A stretch of DNA of 53,873 nucleotides. Origin: Desulfurellaceae bacterium. GTDB lineage: Bacteria > Desulfobacterota > Binatia > Bin18. Below, piece by piece: positions 1 through 9,091 of this stretch. The notes beneath the pieces were generated by a model, which was given only the letters and a program-made list of their open reading frames with translations, ran no database searches and was not told where the DNA came from. The stretch is taken from contig JAGWBB010000006.1 in assembly GCA_021296095.1 (NCBI GenBank), positions 2,730 to 56,602 on the forward strand. Reading direction: 5' to 3'. Position numbers and translations under genes: made by a program. Within the stretch, counting starts at the first letter, position 1, and every line of letters begins with the position of its first letter.

Positions 1-2073
1 GCCGTGCCCGACACGCCAAGCGCCCTGGACAGTCTCAAACGCAGCCTGTTCGCCAACAGCATGTTCGTCAATTGGGTCGTGTCCCAGGACGGCACCGGGC
101 TGCTGATTATGGCCAAGATGGAGCCAGGGGAAGGCACGCAGGAAAGCTCGGCCCAACGCATAGCGGTGTATACCACAATCCGTGACATGGTTCAGGAAAA
201 AAAAGCGGCCGGTGTGCCTGAATCCTTCCACGTGGCCGGTCGCGGCGCGCTTGAGGTCAACTTTGAACGAGAGGGTCAGCGCGACTTGCAGACCTTCCTG
301 CCCCTGATTCTGGTGGTGATTGTCACCACCCTGTACTGCACCTATCGCAGCCTGCGCGGCGTCCTGCTGCCCCTGGCTGTTGTCGTGGCGGCGGTGATCT
401 GGACCCTGGGCATCATGGCCGCCACCGGCTTCCCGATGTTCTTCGTCACCTCAATGATGCCGGTCGTGCTGATGGCGGTCGGAGTCGCCGACGGCATTCA
501 TATTCTGAGCCGCTATTACGACGAACTGTTGGAACACCCGGACACGTCCTCGTCCGAAGCCGTAATCGCCGCCATGCGCGAGATGTGGCAACCCGTCATT
601 CTGACCTCCTTGACCACCGCCGCCGGCTTCCTATCCTTTCTGACTGCGGCCATGGTCCCGGTGCGTTATTTTGGCGTCTTTACCGGGGTCGGATGGTCTT
701 CTCGCTGACCCTGCTGCCGGCCCTGCTGAGTCTGCTGCCGCCGACCGTCAGCCGCGGCTTGCGCCAGCAGATGCTCCGCAGCGGCGACCTGACCGCCACC
801 GGCTGGGCGGCCAGCCTGCTGTCACGCCTGGGGCGAGGCGTGGCCCGTCGTCCGGCAGCGGTGTGGGTCCCGACCGCGCTCGTCGTCGGGCTGTGCCTGT
901 TCGGCGCCCAGCGCAGCGTCTGTCATCCGCATGTTTGACGCGCACCACGAATTGCGCGTCGGCGACACCATCTTGCGCGACAAATTTCAGGGTACCGTGC
1001 CCATCTATGTGGCGATTGAGGGCCAGCAACCGGACCGCCTCAAAGACCCACAGCTGCTGGCTCAACTCGACCGCCTCCAGGCCACGGTCGAGCAAGACCC
1101 CCAGGTTGGCGGCTCGCTGTCGCTGGCCGAATACATCAAACGCATGAACCGGGTCATGAACGAGGACCGGCCCGAGATGGAAGTCGTCCCCAGCTCACGT
1201 GACCTGGTGGCCCAGTATCTGCTGCTGTACTCGTTCTCCGGCGACCCCGACGACTTTGATGAGATCGTCGACTATGACTACCGGCACGCCAATGTCACGG
1301 TCTATCTGCGGTCCGATACAACCCGGGATGTCGAGCGGGTGGTGGGGACGATCCGAGACTTTGCCATCCAGGAATTTGGCCATAATGGAGACACCGACGC
1401 GGCCGCCCACGACGCACCGATGATCCGCTTTGGCCGCTGGCTGGCCGGCATTCAGCCCACCGTCCTGGGCTGGGAAACCGACAGCGGTTTTCGGATCGGC
1501 ATTGCCGGCAACGGCTATATGCTGAACCGCATGAACGAGCTGGTTGTGTCCGGCCAGCTGGCGAGTCTGGTCACCTCACTGGGCGCGGTCTTTGTGCTGA
1601 CTACCCTGATGTTCCGCTCGTGGGTCGCGGGCCTGATCAACGTCATTCCGATCAGCCTGGTCATGGTGTTCAGCTTCGGTCTGCTGGGGCTGCTCAACAT
1701 CCCGCTGGAGGTCGGCAAATCGCTGACCGCGTCCATGGTCATTGGCATCGGCATTGACTACACGATTCACTTTCTCAACAAGTATCGGGTCAAAGTCCGG
1801 GACGGCCTGACCGACCCGGTAGACATTACGGCCGCGACCATGGCCACCTCGGGCAAAGCCATCTTTTTTAATGCGGTGGTCGTCATCGGCGGCTTCCTGG
1901 TCTTTCTGACTTCGAGCTTCCGCCCCAACTTCTACCTCGGCGCCATGCTGTCGCTGAACATGGGGGCGTGTTTGCTCGTCTCAATGACGGTGCTGCCGGC
2001 GATCCTGAACAGGTTCCGGCCCCGCTTTGTGTACGGCCCGCCCTCGGCCTCGCCCGACGTGCCACGTCCCTAA
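1..2073 (+). pseudogene. RND/MMPL-family transporter, 5' truncated, two frameshifts
   Basis: This is the 3' part of an RND-superfamily exporter of the MMPL/hopanoid-transporter type, an inner-membrane permease. It is cut by the window edge. The first segment (to 708) has membrane helices and the motif GVADGIHILSRYYDE. The last segment (about 925-2073) has the second-half equivalent GIGIDYTIHFLNKYR, and the two repeated halves are typical of RND permeases. Reading moves to another frame near 690, where MVFSLTLLPALLSLLPP continues the expected helix, and returns near 925 at IRMFDAHHELRVGD. The two shifts compensate (-1, +1) and the stretch between them still reads as plausible membrane protein. 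This suggests recent damage or sequence error, not ancient decay. Substrate is unknown. Confidence 0.75.
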
Positions 2074-2087
2074 GGGGGTCAAGTGAT

Positions 2088-2327
2088 TCACCATTCGTCG
2101 CGCCCCTCACGCATCAACTCTTCTGCGGGCGTGTGTGCGCGCCCCTGGGTCAGCTGGCGAAGTTGTGCCGCGAGTTCTCCAAATGTCGGTTCAAGCTCGC
2201 TGAAAAGAGCCTGACGCAAAATCTCCCGGTGCTCAGCCTCAACCGACCGCCCGTGTCGTGCAGCGCGCCGTTTCAGACGAATGATGAGGTCGTCATCGAG
2301 ATTTCGGACGTGTAGATTTCCAGGCAT
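2088..2327 (-). CDS. FitA-like ribbon-helix-helix antitoxin, orphan
   Basis: A 79-residue protein with an Arc/FitA-type N-terminus: HVRNLDDDLIIRLKRRAARH, then GRSVEAEHREILRQAL. In this family it is a DNA-binding antitoxin that represses its own operon and neutralises a VapC/FitB PIN toxin. The chosen ATG has GGAG six bases upstream; upstream in-frame ATGs lack this. No PIN-domain gene follows: the gene ends 14 bases from the transporter's stop on the other strand, so it is either an orphan or the remains of a pair. Confidence 0.8.
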   Translation of the reverse strand: MPGNLHVRNLDDDLIIRLKRRAARHGRSVEAEHREILRQALFSELEPTFGELAAQLRQLTQGRAHTPAEELMREGRDEW

Positions 2328-2410
2328 GAGATGCTCCATTGAGATATATGGGAGCATTGACCTCAACTTTTTTGCTCTTTTTCAAGCGTTTTCAAGTCAG
2401 TCCGCCCGGC

Positions 2411-2460
2411 AAAGGCAATCGTAATAACAACAGAGAGCAAAAGGACATCACGATTGCCTT
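2411..2460 (+). repeat. Class A palindromic element, copy A1
   Basis: A 50-base imperfect palindrome. Its arms AAGGCAATCGTAAT (2412-2425) and ATCACGATTGCCTT (2447-2460) pair with one mismatch. It is in the opposite orientation to A2, A3 and A4 and aligns with them over its whole length after reverse-complementing. It contains the stop codon of the TusA-domain gene (TGA at 2450-2448). Confidence 0.85.
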
Positions 2461-3146
2461 CGGCGCCGGATCCAATAGTAGGGATGCGCGGCTGCGACCA
2501 GGCTGTGGCGGGTCAAACGACACCAGGCCGGGATATCCTGGGGCGCGCCGGGGTCGCGGGCGGTCAAGGCCAGCAGCTGGTCGGCCTGGAGTCGCTTCAT
2601 CCGCAGCCGAAGCTCCAAGACCAGGTCGCCACAGCTCATGTCCCCGGCATCCCACACCGCGTCGGGTTTCAGCTCGGTTTCAGGCTGAGGCTCAGCCTCC
2701 TCTGGTCCAAGCGCCGTCTCGGGCGGACTGCCGTCGGACCAGAGACAGGCGGGCCGCTCCAGGTTCCGGGCCTGGCCCTCGTGTCGGTTGGCCCACCGCC
2801 AGCCGCTCCAGTAGCACGGGTGACGCCGAATGTAGCGCACGGCGTCGGCCAGGAACTCCGGCACCGGCCGCTCATAGCCGGCGGCAATACAGGCGACACA
2901 GCGCGGGGTGGTTTTGAATCCGGACGCCACACAGATGACGTAGGCGTGGCTGCATAAGACGCGCCCACAGCTCATACACGTCAATGCGCCCAAGCGCTCC
3001 AGCTCGGCCAGCAACGCGACCCGACGCCGTTCTTCGGCCTCCTCATCGCCGTCACCCTCGTCTTCAAGGGCAATCGTGATGTCCTTTTGCTCTCTTCTGT
3101 TATCACGATTGCCTTTGTCAAACAGACTATCGAACTCCTTGTCCAT
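2448..3146 (-). CDS. TusA-family domain protein with N-terminal cysteine cluster
   Basis: A 232-residue protein. The C-terminal 75 residues look like a TusA/SirA sulfurtransferase domain: WDAGDMSCGDLVLELRLRMK has the single catalytic-type Cys, followed by ALTARDPGAPQDIPAWCR and the terminal motif HPYYWIRRR. The middle part carries LTCMSCGRVLCSHAYVIC and RCVACIAAG, cysteine pairs that could bind zinc. TusA proteins relay persulfide sulfur; this role is inferred from the fold only. Residues 12-27 (GNRDNRREQKDITIAL) are encoded by palindrome A2, and the last residues and stop lie in palindrome A1, so the gene has one element at each end in opposite orientation. Confidence 0.7.
   Translation of the reverse strand: MDKEFDSLFDKGNRDNRREQKDITIALEDEGDGDEEAEERRRVALLAELERLGALTCMSCGRVLCSHAYVICVASGFKTTPRCVACIAAGYERPVPEFLADAVRYIRRHPCYWSGWRWANRHEGQARNLERPACLWSDGSPPETALGPEEAEPQPETELKPDAVWDAGDMSCGDLVLELRLRMKRLQADQLLALTARDPGAPQDIPAWCRLTRHSLVAAAHPYYWIRRRRQS
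3067..3116 (-). repeat. Class A palindromic element, copy A2 (inside a coding region)
   Basis: A 50-base palindrome with a perfect 12-base-pair stem: GGCAATCGTGAT (3069-3080) and ATCACGATTGCC (3102-3113). It is read in frame near the N-terminus of the TusA-domain protein and contributes GNRDNRREQKDITIA. The nucleotide sequence is nearly identical to A1 inverted and to A4. Confidence 0.9.
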
Positions 3147-3159
3147 GGTGTGTCTTCTT

Positions 3160-4389
3160 TTAATCCACCAGCGCCTGATAGCTCAGCACACGCAGGTCAC
3201 GACGAATCGGGTAGGAGGACGAAGGCATCAGCTGGGTCAGGAAGAGGACGCTCATATCTTCGACCGGATCGATCCAAAACGCCGTGCTCGCCGCCCCGCC
3301 CCAGGCATATTCCCCGGGCGAGCCGACAATGCCACTCTTGGCCGGATCGAGCACAACCGAAAAACCGAGCCCAAAGCCGATTCCGTCAAACGGCATTTCG
3401 CTGAACACCTTCTGACCGATGCCGGCCAGATCGGTATTGCCGGGCAGGTGATTGATGGTCATGAATTCGACCGTCTTGCGACCCAGAATACGCTCGCCGT
3501 TCAACTCGCCTTTATTTCGCAACATGCGCATGAAGCGCAGATAGTCGGCAGCGCTGGACACCAGCCCGCCGCCACCCGACAGAAAGCTGGGTTTGCGGCA
3601 GTACGGACTGTCCGGCGGGCTGTCGGCCAGCCGCAGCCCGCCTGCGTCGTATTCATAGTTGGCGCCGAAGCGGGAGACTTTATCCTCGGGCACGAAAAAC
3701 CCCGTGTCGGTCATGCCCAGCGGGGCGAAAATGTGTTCGGCCAAGTAGGCGTCCAGGCTCATACCGGACAGGACCTCCACCAGGTAGCCCAGGACATCGG
3801 TCGCCACGCTGTAGCTCCAGCGCGTGCCCGGCGAGAACAGCAGCGGCAGCTCGCCCAGCGTTTCGACCATGTCGTGCAAGGTTCCGCTGGAGCGGGAGCC
3901 TTCCACCCCACGCGCCCGGTACATGGCGTCAACGGGATGGAGGTTCATGAAACCGTAGGTCAGGCCGGAGGTGTGGGTCAGCAGATCGCTGATGCGCATC
4001 TTACGCTCGGCCGGAACGCTGCGGTAGTCATCGCGGTCGCCGGACTCGAACACTTCGAGGTGCTTAAAGGCCGGGATGAAGGCCGAGACCGGGGTATCGA
4101 GCTGAAAGACGCCCCGCTCGTACAGGCTCATGAGGGCGACGCTGGTGATGGGTTTGGTCATTGAGTAGATACGAAAAATGGTATCGTCTTCGACTGGAAC
4201 CCGGGCTTCAACATCCCGCCACCCATACCGGTCGAGATAGACCGGCTGGCCGCGTCGGGCGACGACTACCAGATAGCCGGGCAGCTTGCCGCTCTCGACA
4301 TAGTCTTTGAGGTAGACGGCAATCCGCCCCAGGCGGGAAGAACTCAGGCCCAGGCTTTCAGGGGCGACACACTCAATGCACGTACTCAT
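3160..4389 (-). CDS. Beta-lactamase-family serine hydrolase (class C/EstB type)
   Basis: A 409-residue protein of the class C beta-lactamase/esterase/D-alanyl-D-alanine peptidase-like fold. The nucleophile motif SMTK is at residues 76-79, the second motif reads YSV (193-195) in place of YxN, and HTSGLTYGF is the usual conserved segment. GGGGLVSSAADYLRFMRML is also typical. No signal peptide is visible, so it is probably cytoplasmic. Homologues are esterases or hydrolases of unknown substrate; the sequence does not show antibiotic resistance. The ATG has AGGAG upstream. The gene stands alone. Confidence 0.85.
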   Translation of the reverse strand: MSTCIECVAPESLGLSSSRLGRIAVYLKDYVESGKLPGYLVVVARRGQPVYLDRYGWRDVEARVPVEDDTIFRIYSMTKPITSVALMSLYERGVFQLDTPVSAFIPAFKHLEVFESGDRDDYRSVPAERKMRISDLLTHTSGLTYGFMNLHPVDAMYRARGVEGSRSSGTLHDMVETLGELPLLFSPGTRWSYSVATDVLGYLVEVLSGMSLDAYLAEHIFAPLGMTDTGFFVPEDKVSRFGANYEYDAGGLRLADSPPDSPYCRKPSFLSGGGGLVSSAADYLRFMRMLRNKGELNGERILGRKTVEFMTINHLPGNTDLAGIGQKVFSEMPFDGIGFGLGFSVVLDPAKSGIVGSPGEYAWGGAASTAFWIDPVEDMSVLFLTQLMPSSSYPIRRDLRVLSYQALVD

Positions 4390-4705
4390 GGGAGCTGCTC
4401 TCCTGTCACGATCTCCAGATCATGGCCAAAAGTGCGCGGCTTGGCAACACAAGACAGCCGCCTGGGCGGAGAAGTCGGGCGCTCGGCTATTTCAAGGTCA
4501 AAGGCAGGATGTGTACGGAGCAGGACCTTTCTCAAGAAGATGCCGGGACGAAGGGGTTCCGAAGCCGTACACTCCCATACAAGGCTTTTCGGGAAAGCGA
4601 GGATCGTAACGATTCGCCATAGTGCAGGAACTGGCGGCCAAGCTCCCGCAGCAAGTGCACATTTTAGGGTAGTTGCCGAAATCGACACCACGACATGACA
4701 ACGTC
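4390..4705. other. Intergenic region, no gene seen
   Basis: About 316 bases between the divergent serine hydrolase and the CopG-like gene. Open frames here are mutually overlapping, lack family features and have no ribosome binding sites. Promoters for the two flanking genes should lie here, but none stands out. Confidence 0.5.
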
Positions 4706-4972
4706 ATGATGGTGTCAGTCATATACACGGAGGCGGCTATAAGCAAATTATCAAAACGCTCAACTGTCTACTTTGAACCGTCCATTCATCAAGCCTCAAA
4801 ATTGAAGGCTGCTACATCAGACCTTTCAATCTCTGCCATCGTTGATAAAGCCGTGCGTCTCCTGATGCGTGAGGACCAGGAAGACCTCGCCACCTTCGCA
4901 GAAAGAGCCAAGGAGCCCAAAATCAGCTACGAAGCCCTGCTCAATGACCTCAAAAAGCACGGCAAAATATAA
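4706..4972 (+). CDS. CopG/RHH-like antitoxin, orphan
   Basis: An 88-residue protein whose recognisable part begins KRSTVYFEPSIHQASKLKAA and continues DLSISAIVDKAVRLLMREDQ, a ribbon-helix-helix strand and helices. It ends ISYEALLNDLKKHGKI, a tail common in CopG-type antitoxins. The start is uncertain: the family usually begins just before KRSTVYF, but there is no ATG, GTG or TTG there. The nearest are the tandem ATGs at 4706/4709, while GGAGG lies further downstream. No toxin gene adjoins; the next gene converges from the other strand two bases away. Confidence 0.65.
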   Translation: MMVSVIYTEAAISKLSKRSTVYFEPSIHQASKLKAATSDLSISAIVDKAVRLLMREDQEDLATFAERAKEPKISYEALLNDLKKHGKI

Positions 4973-4974
4973 GA

Positions 4975-6819
4975 TCACTTTCTTCTGGCCGGGGGTTTTC
5001 CCAGCAGGACGGCGGCCAGGGCGGGTTTGTGGAGGCGCTCAAGGGTGCGGCGAATCCAGGCCCGATTCTCTTTTTTATACCAGAAGAAAAAGCGGTTCTG
5101 GTCTCTCTTGGCCTGGGCCGTGCGGGGGGTGCTGACCGGCTCCAGGCTATACGGGTGGTAGCCCGAATAATACATGACCGTGGCAACCGTCATCGGGGTG
5201 GGCGTGAAGTCTTGCACCTGTTCGAGCTGAAAACCCAATTCCTTGGTCTGACAGGCCAACTCAGCCATGTCTTCCAGGCCTGAGCCGGGGTGGCTGGAGA
5301 TAAAATACGGAATCAGCTGCTGGGCCAAGCCGGCCTTGTGGCACCACTGCTCAAATTTCTGCTGAAACTCCTTGAACAGCCGAAACGACGGTTTGCGCAT
5401 GACCTTGAGCACCGCATCCGAGGTATGCTCGGGCGCCACCTTGAGCCGACCGGAGACGTGCTGGGTCACCAGCTGACGGGTGTATTCCTCGTAATGCTTG
5501 TCTTTTTCCTCTTGCCCGTTTTTCGCCACCAGCAGATCGTAACGCACGCCGCTGGCCACAAAGGCTTTCTTGACTTCGGGATGGGCGGCCGCGCTTTTGT
5601 AGATGTCGATCAAAGGCGCGTGATCGGTCTCGAGGTTGTAACAGACGCTGGGATGAATACACGACGGGCTGACACAGTTGTCGCAGATGGACTGATCCTT
5701 GCCCTTCATTTTGTACATATTGGCCGAGGGGCCGCCCAGGTCACTGATATAGCCCTTGAAACCCGGCATGTGGGTGACCTGCTCGACTTCCTTCATGATC
5801 GAGGCTTTGGAGCGGCTGGCAATCATCTTGCCCTGATGGGCCGAGATGGTGCAAAAGCTGCACCCGCCAAAACAGCCGCGGTGCAGGGTGACCGAGAATT
5901 TCACCGTTTCAAAGGCTGGTATCGGACCGCGTTTAATGTATTTGGGATGGGGCAGACGGGTGTAGGGCAGATCGAACGCGCCGTCAATCTCGGCCTCGCT
6001 CATGGTCTGAAACGGCGGATTAATGACCACGGTCTGGTCCCCGACCTGCTGAACGAGACGCCTGGCAAACTGCTTGTTGGACTCCTGCTCGATGTGTTTG
6101 AAGTTCCGGGCGAAGGTTTTCTTGTCGGCCAGACACGCTTCGTGCGAGGCCAAGCGCAGGGTCTGCCAGTTTTTATTCTTGGGCAGGGCGTGAGATCCGG
6201 TCTGCAAAAACGCCGTCTGCGGGATAGTCTTTAAGGACGAAAAGGGCACGCCTTTAGCCAGCAGACGGACCAGAGCCCGGAGAGACTGTTCGCCCATGCC
6301 ATACACCAGCAGGTCGGCGCCGCTGTCAACCAGAATCGAGGGCTTGAGTTGATCGGACCAATAATCGTAGTGGGTCACCCGCCGCAACGAGCCCTCAATA
6401 CCACCAAGCACGACCGGTACGTCGGGGTAGAACTGTTTCAGAATGCGGCAATACACGCTGGCGGCGTAGTCGGGGCGAAAACCGGCCTGTCCGCCGGGCG
6501 TATATGCGTCGGTCGAGCGGCGGCGCTTGGCTGCGGTGTAGTGGTTGACCATGGGATCCATGCAGCCGGACGAGATGCCGAAAAAGAGGCGCGGCGGGCC
6601 CAGCTTTGTGAAGTCGCGCAGATCGTCGCGCCAGTTGGGCTGGGGAACAATCGCGACCCTGAGGCCGGCCGATTCGAGAAGCCGACCCACCACCGCATGA
6701 CCAAAAGCCGGATGGTCCACATACGCATCGCCCGAGATAAGAATGACATCAAGCGCGTCCCAGCCCCGCAGCTCGACCTCTTTGCGGGTGGTGGGCAGCC
6801 AGTCGCTCAGTTGTCTCAT
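4975..6819 (-). CDS. ygiQ: YgiQ family radical SAM protein
   Basis: A 614-residue protein matching the YgiQ family throughout. The radical SAM 4Fe-4S motif is C316-FGG-C320-SF-C323, preceded by FETVKFSVTLHRG. Earlier signatures are DAYVDHPAFG and GGIEGSLRRVTHYDYWS, and late ones are LKVAPEHTSDAVLKVMRKPS and YFISSHPGSGLEDM. The family is widespread; its substrate is unknown to me. The C-terminus (ALAAVLLGKPPARRK) is complete. It converges on the CopG-like gene. Confidence 0.92.
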   Translation of the reverse strand: MRQLSDWLPTTRKEVELRGWDALDVILISGDAYVDHPAFGHAVVGRLLESAGLRVAIVPQPNWRDDLRDFTKLGPPRLFFGISSGCMDPMVNHYTAAKRRRSTDAYTPGGQAGFRPDYAASVYCRILKQFYPDVPVVLGGIEGSLRRVTHYDYWSDQLKPSILVDSGADLLVYGMGEQSLRALVRLLAKGVPFSSLKTIPQTAFLQTGSHALPKNKNWQTLRLASHEACLADKKTFARNFKHIEQESNKQFARRLVQQVGDQTVVINPPFQTMSEAEIDGAFDLPYTRLPHPKYIKRGPIPAFETVKFSVTLHRGCFGGCSFCTISAHQGKMIASRSKASIMKEVEQVTHMPGFKGYISDLGGPSANMYKMKGKDQSICDNCVSPSCIHPSVCYNLETDHAPLIDIYKSAAAHPEVKKAFVASGVRYDLLVAKNGQEEKDKHYEEYTRQLVTQHVSGRLKVAPEHTSDAVLKVMRKPSFRLFKEFQQKFEQWCHKAGLAQQLIPYFISSHPGSGLEDMAELACQTKELGFQLEQVQDFTPTPMTVATVMYYSGYHPYSLEPVSTPRTAQAKRDQNRFFFWYKKENRAWIRRTLERLHKPALAAVLLGKPPARRK

Positions 6820-6944
6820 ACGGGCTTCTTTCTAGCACGATTCGGAGGGCGCGCAACGTTCTCCAGCCCACCCCCCATTGTCATACAGCCCGTTTTCCGC
6901 TCTAGAACGGGGGGAAGATCGCACATCAACAGGAGGACACCATT

Positions 6945-7661
6945 ATGGCAGACTCACCATCCCTTCCGGTTGCCGCCGTGCTCGGCGTTGGACCGGGCTT
7001 AGGCGCCGCCCTGGCCCGCCGCTTTGCCCAGACCTACGCGGTTGCCATTAACGCGCGCCGGGCAGCGTATCTCAGCTCGCTGGCCACCGACATCCGGGCC
7101 AGCGGTGGCCAGGTCTTAGAGGTTCCGGCCGATATCGGCGACCAGGCTCAGGTTGAGACCGTGTTCAAGACGATTCGGGAACAGCTCGGCCCACCCGAAG
7201 TCTTGCTCTACAACGCCGGCAACGGCTCGTGGGGCACAATCACCGATGTCACGCCGGAACAGTACGAGACCACTTGGCGGGTGAATGCCTATGGGGCGTT
7301 TCTGAGTGCCAAGGAAGTGGCGCCGGACATGATTGCCAAAGGCCGCGGCAGCATGCTGTTCACCGGTGCGACCGCAGGTGTCAAGGCCGGCGCTCGGTCG
7401 GTCGCCTTTGGTCCGGCCAAGTTTGCCCTGCGCGGGCTGGTGCAATCCATGGCGCGCGACCTGGGGCCCAAAGGGATTCACGTCGCCTGGATCAATGTTG
7501 ACGGGGTGATCGACATCCCCGGTCGGGACATCTCCGGGTTCACGGCGGAGGACATGCTGAAACCCGAGGCCATTGCCGAGACCTACTGGCATCTGGCCCA
7601 CCAGGATGCCAGCGCCTGGACCACCGAGCTGGAAGTACGGCCGTTCAAGGAGAAGTTCTAA
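6945..7661 (+). CDS. SDR family oxidoreductase lacking the catalytic tyrosine
   Basis: A 238-residue short-chain dehydrogenase/reductase. The nucleotide-binding glycine motif is LGVGPGLGAALARRF, and NAG appears in LLYNAGNGSWG. The catalytic YxxxK position reads FGPAK, so the usual tyrosine is phenylalanine; the serine region is FTGATAGVKAGARS. A subgroup of SDRs with FxxAKFALRGLxQSMAR is common, so the change is probably a subfamily feature. AGGAGG lies upstream of the ATG. No pathway neighbours are evident. Confidence 0.85.
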   Translation: MADSPSLPVAAVLGVGPGLGAALARRFAQTYAVAINARRAAYLSSLATDIRASGGQVLEVPADIGDQAQVETVFKTIREQLGPPEVLLYNAGNGSWGTITDVTPEQYETTWRVNAYGAFLSAKEVAPDMIAKGRGSMLFTGATAGVKAGARSVAFGPAKFALRGLVQSMARDLGPKGIHVAWINVDGVIDIPGRDISGFTAEDMLKPEAIAETYWHLAHQDASAWTTELEVRPFKEKF

Positions 7662-8183
7662 GCCGAAATTCTCAATCTGCAATGGAGCCGCATCGGTATC
7701 GGTACAGTCCACCTGCCGGACACGCGCAGCGTTCCCTTAGGACAACCCTCAGGGACGTTCTGGACGCGCCGCCCGGTAGGCAGGACGCCGATACATTCAA
7801 AAGAGGGGACAAAAACCTTCTTTTTATAAGCATTGTCTCGATTGAGTCCCGGAACTGCTGCTTCATACGTGCCTTTATCGAGATTCAGAGTATAAAAACA
7901 ATATGAAAACGTTGTTTTACTATGATATTATCGACAAAACAGGTTGTATCAGACACAAAATACGTCTCTTTCGTCCAATTTACCTCTCATATGAACCTTT
8001 CCTCCCTATTATGACTACGGAATCTCGAGTATTTGCTTGTGAAAAAGTTGGATACGGCACATTAGAGCCGAAAAACTTGACATAAACTTCAGATTTACCT
8101 TCTGTAAGAGAAGCACATAACCATACAGAGGCGTAAAACTTCCTTCAGTGACATTTTCCCGCCAAATTATTCTGTCATCTCCC
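7662..8183. other. AT-richer intergenic region, no confident gene
   Basis: About 520 bases with a marked shift to AT-rich composition from about 7800. Small open frames exist (for example 7903-8085), but none has family features or a good ribosome binding site. Together with the HsdM remnant and brnTA it looks like acquired and decaying DNA. Confidence 0.5.
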
Positions 8184-8447
8184 TCAGCAGACGGACAAGT
8201 TTCCTTCCATTTGCTTGAGATTGGCGTCTATTTTCGCTAACGAGTGCTGAGGAGTGTGCTTGTAGAAGTGTCGATTGAAGTTGATTTTGTAAGCGGCACG
8301 GATTTTATCTCTATCAATCCAGGCATCCGGTACGTGCGGCTCAACCTCGCAGCGGAAGTAGCGCACGATAGGGTTGAAGATAATCGCCCCAGCCACGAGC
8401 CGTACCTTGCGCTGCTCAGTGATCTCATCTGGATGATGATCGGTCAC
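8184..8447 (-). pseudogene. Type I restriction-modification HsdM, C-terminal remnant
   Basis: An 87-codon frame whose middle reads EPHVPDAWIDRDKIRAAYKI and NFNRHFYKHTPQHSLAKIDA. This matches the conserved tail of type I DNA methylase subunits (VPDAWID, then YEINFNRHFYKY, PRPLEEIDA). The N-terminal methylase domain with NPPY is absent, and no HsdS or HsdR lies nearby. It is most likely a leftover fragment of a lost restriction system. Family assignment is from memory of the tail motif. Confidence 0.6.
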
Positions 8448-8499
8448 AGACGTGGCTGGAATTTTCTTATCTCGTCACACGACAACATGACGACCGCCC

Positions 8500-8751
8500 T
8501 CACTGATGGGCGGAGAGTTCTTCCCGCACGATCTGACGAATGAGATCCGGCGTCAAAGGGTGCTCGGTCCGTCCTAGATGGGCGTGCAGAGCCTCATTGA
8601 TGAGCGTTTGGTAGCCCTTCCCTGTCTTTTCGGACTGAGCCTTGAAATGTTGGACAATCGTCTCATCAAGATAGATGGTGATTCGCGTCTTGCCGGTCAA
8701 AGGAACGACAGTCCCGCGCTTCCCTTTTGAAAAGTCATATTCCTTTTTCAT
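8500..8751 (-). CDS. brnA: BrnA-type antitoxin
   Basis: An 83-residue ribbon-helix-helix antitoxin: KTRITIYLDETIVQHFKAQ, then SEKTGKGYQTLINEALHAHL, ending in LIRQIVREELSAHQ. BrnA binds the BrnT ribonuclease toxin and represses the operon. The start overlaps the end of brnT by 17 bases, the standard brnT-brnA order, suggesting translational coupling. Confidence 0.85.
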   Translation of the reverse strand: MKKEYDFSKGKRGTVVPLTGKTRITIYLDETIVQHFKAQSEKTGKGYQTLINEALHAHLGRTEHPLTPDLIRQIVREELSAHQ

Positions 8752-9007
8752 ATACTCGTCTTTCTTTTGGCTCAGCCTTCCGAACCGAAATCAAGCGGAC
8801 TTCGTCGTTCCGGTAGGTGTAGACAACAACCATCAATGTCCCAAAGAAGTTTGCACCCATCGAAACAAAACGCTGTTCTCCTTCTGCCACATCATCCTCA
8901 ATCGTCAAGGCCAAGGGGTCGTTCAAGACACCATCCCCATCTGCGAGAGAAACACCATGTTGACGAATATTCGTAGCGTTTTTCTTGGGATCGAAGACAA
9001 CTTTCAC
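8735..9007 (-). CDS. brnT: BrnT-type ribonuclease toxin
   Basis: A BrnT toxin of about 90 residues: KVVFDPKKNATNIRQHGVSL, ALTIEDDVAEGEQRF, and RLISVRKAEPKERRVYE, with the family's conserved histidine, glutamate and arginine positions. BrnT is a RelE-fold mRNA endonuclease. I chose the GTG at 9007, which gives family-typical length; the frame is open to an ATG at 9085, which would add 26 residues of low similarity. The toxin comes first in the operon. Confidence 0.82.
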   Translation of the reverse strand: MKVVFDPKKNATNIRQHGVSLADGDGVLNDPLALTIEDDVAEGEQRFVSMGANFFGTLMVVVYTYRNDEVRLISVRKAEPKERRVYEKGI

Positions 9008-9091
9008 GACCTCAATATATGTATATTGTGCATATATTGCAACGAGGCTGAAGAAAGCTGAGAGAGTACGCTCGCTCTTCGCCACACAATG

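Noticed and set aside
706-708. TGA in the RND transporter as a second selenocysteine codon
   Set aside because: The sequence after the TGA in the same frame does not continue the family; homology moves to another frame, so this is a frameshift.
3076-4164. Long plus-strand open frame opposite the serine hydrolase
   Set aside because: It lies antisense to a gene with clear family motifs and is explained by GC-rich codon bias; it shows no features of its own. The same applies to the other long antisense frames over ygiQ, mnmE, yidC, the vWA genes and others.
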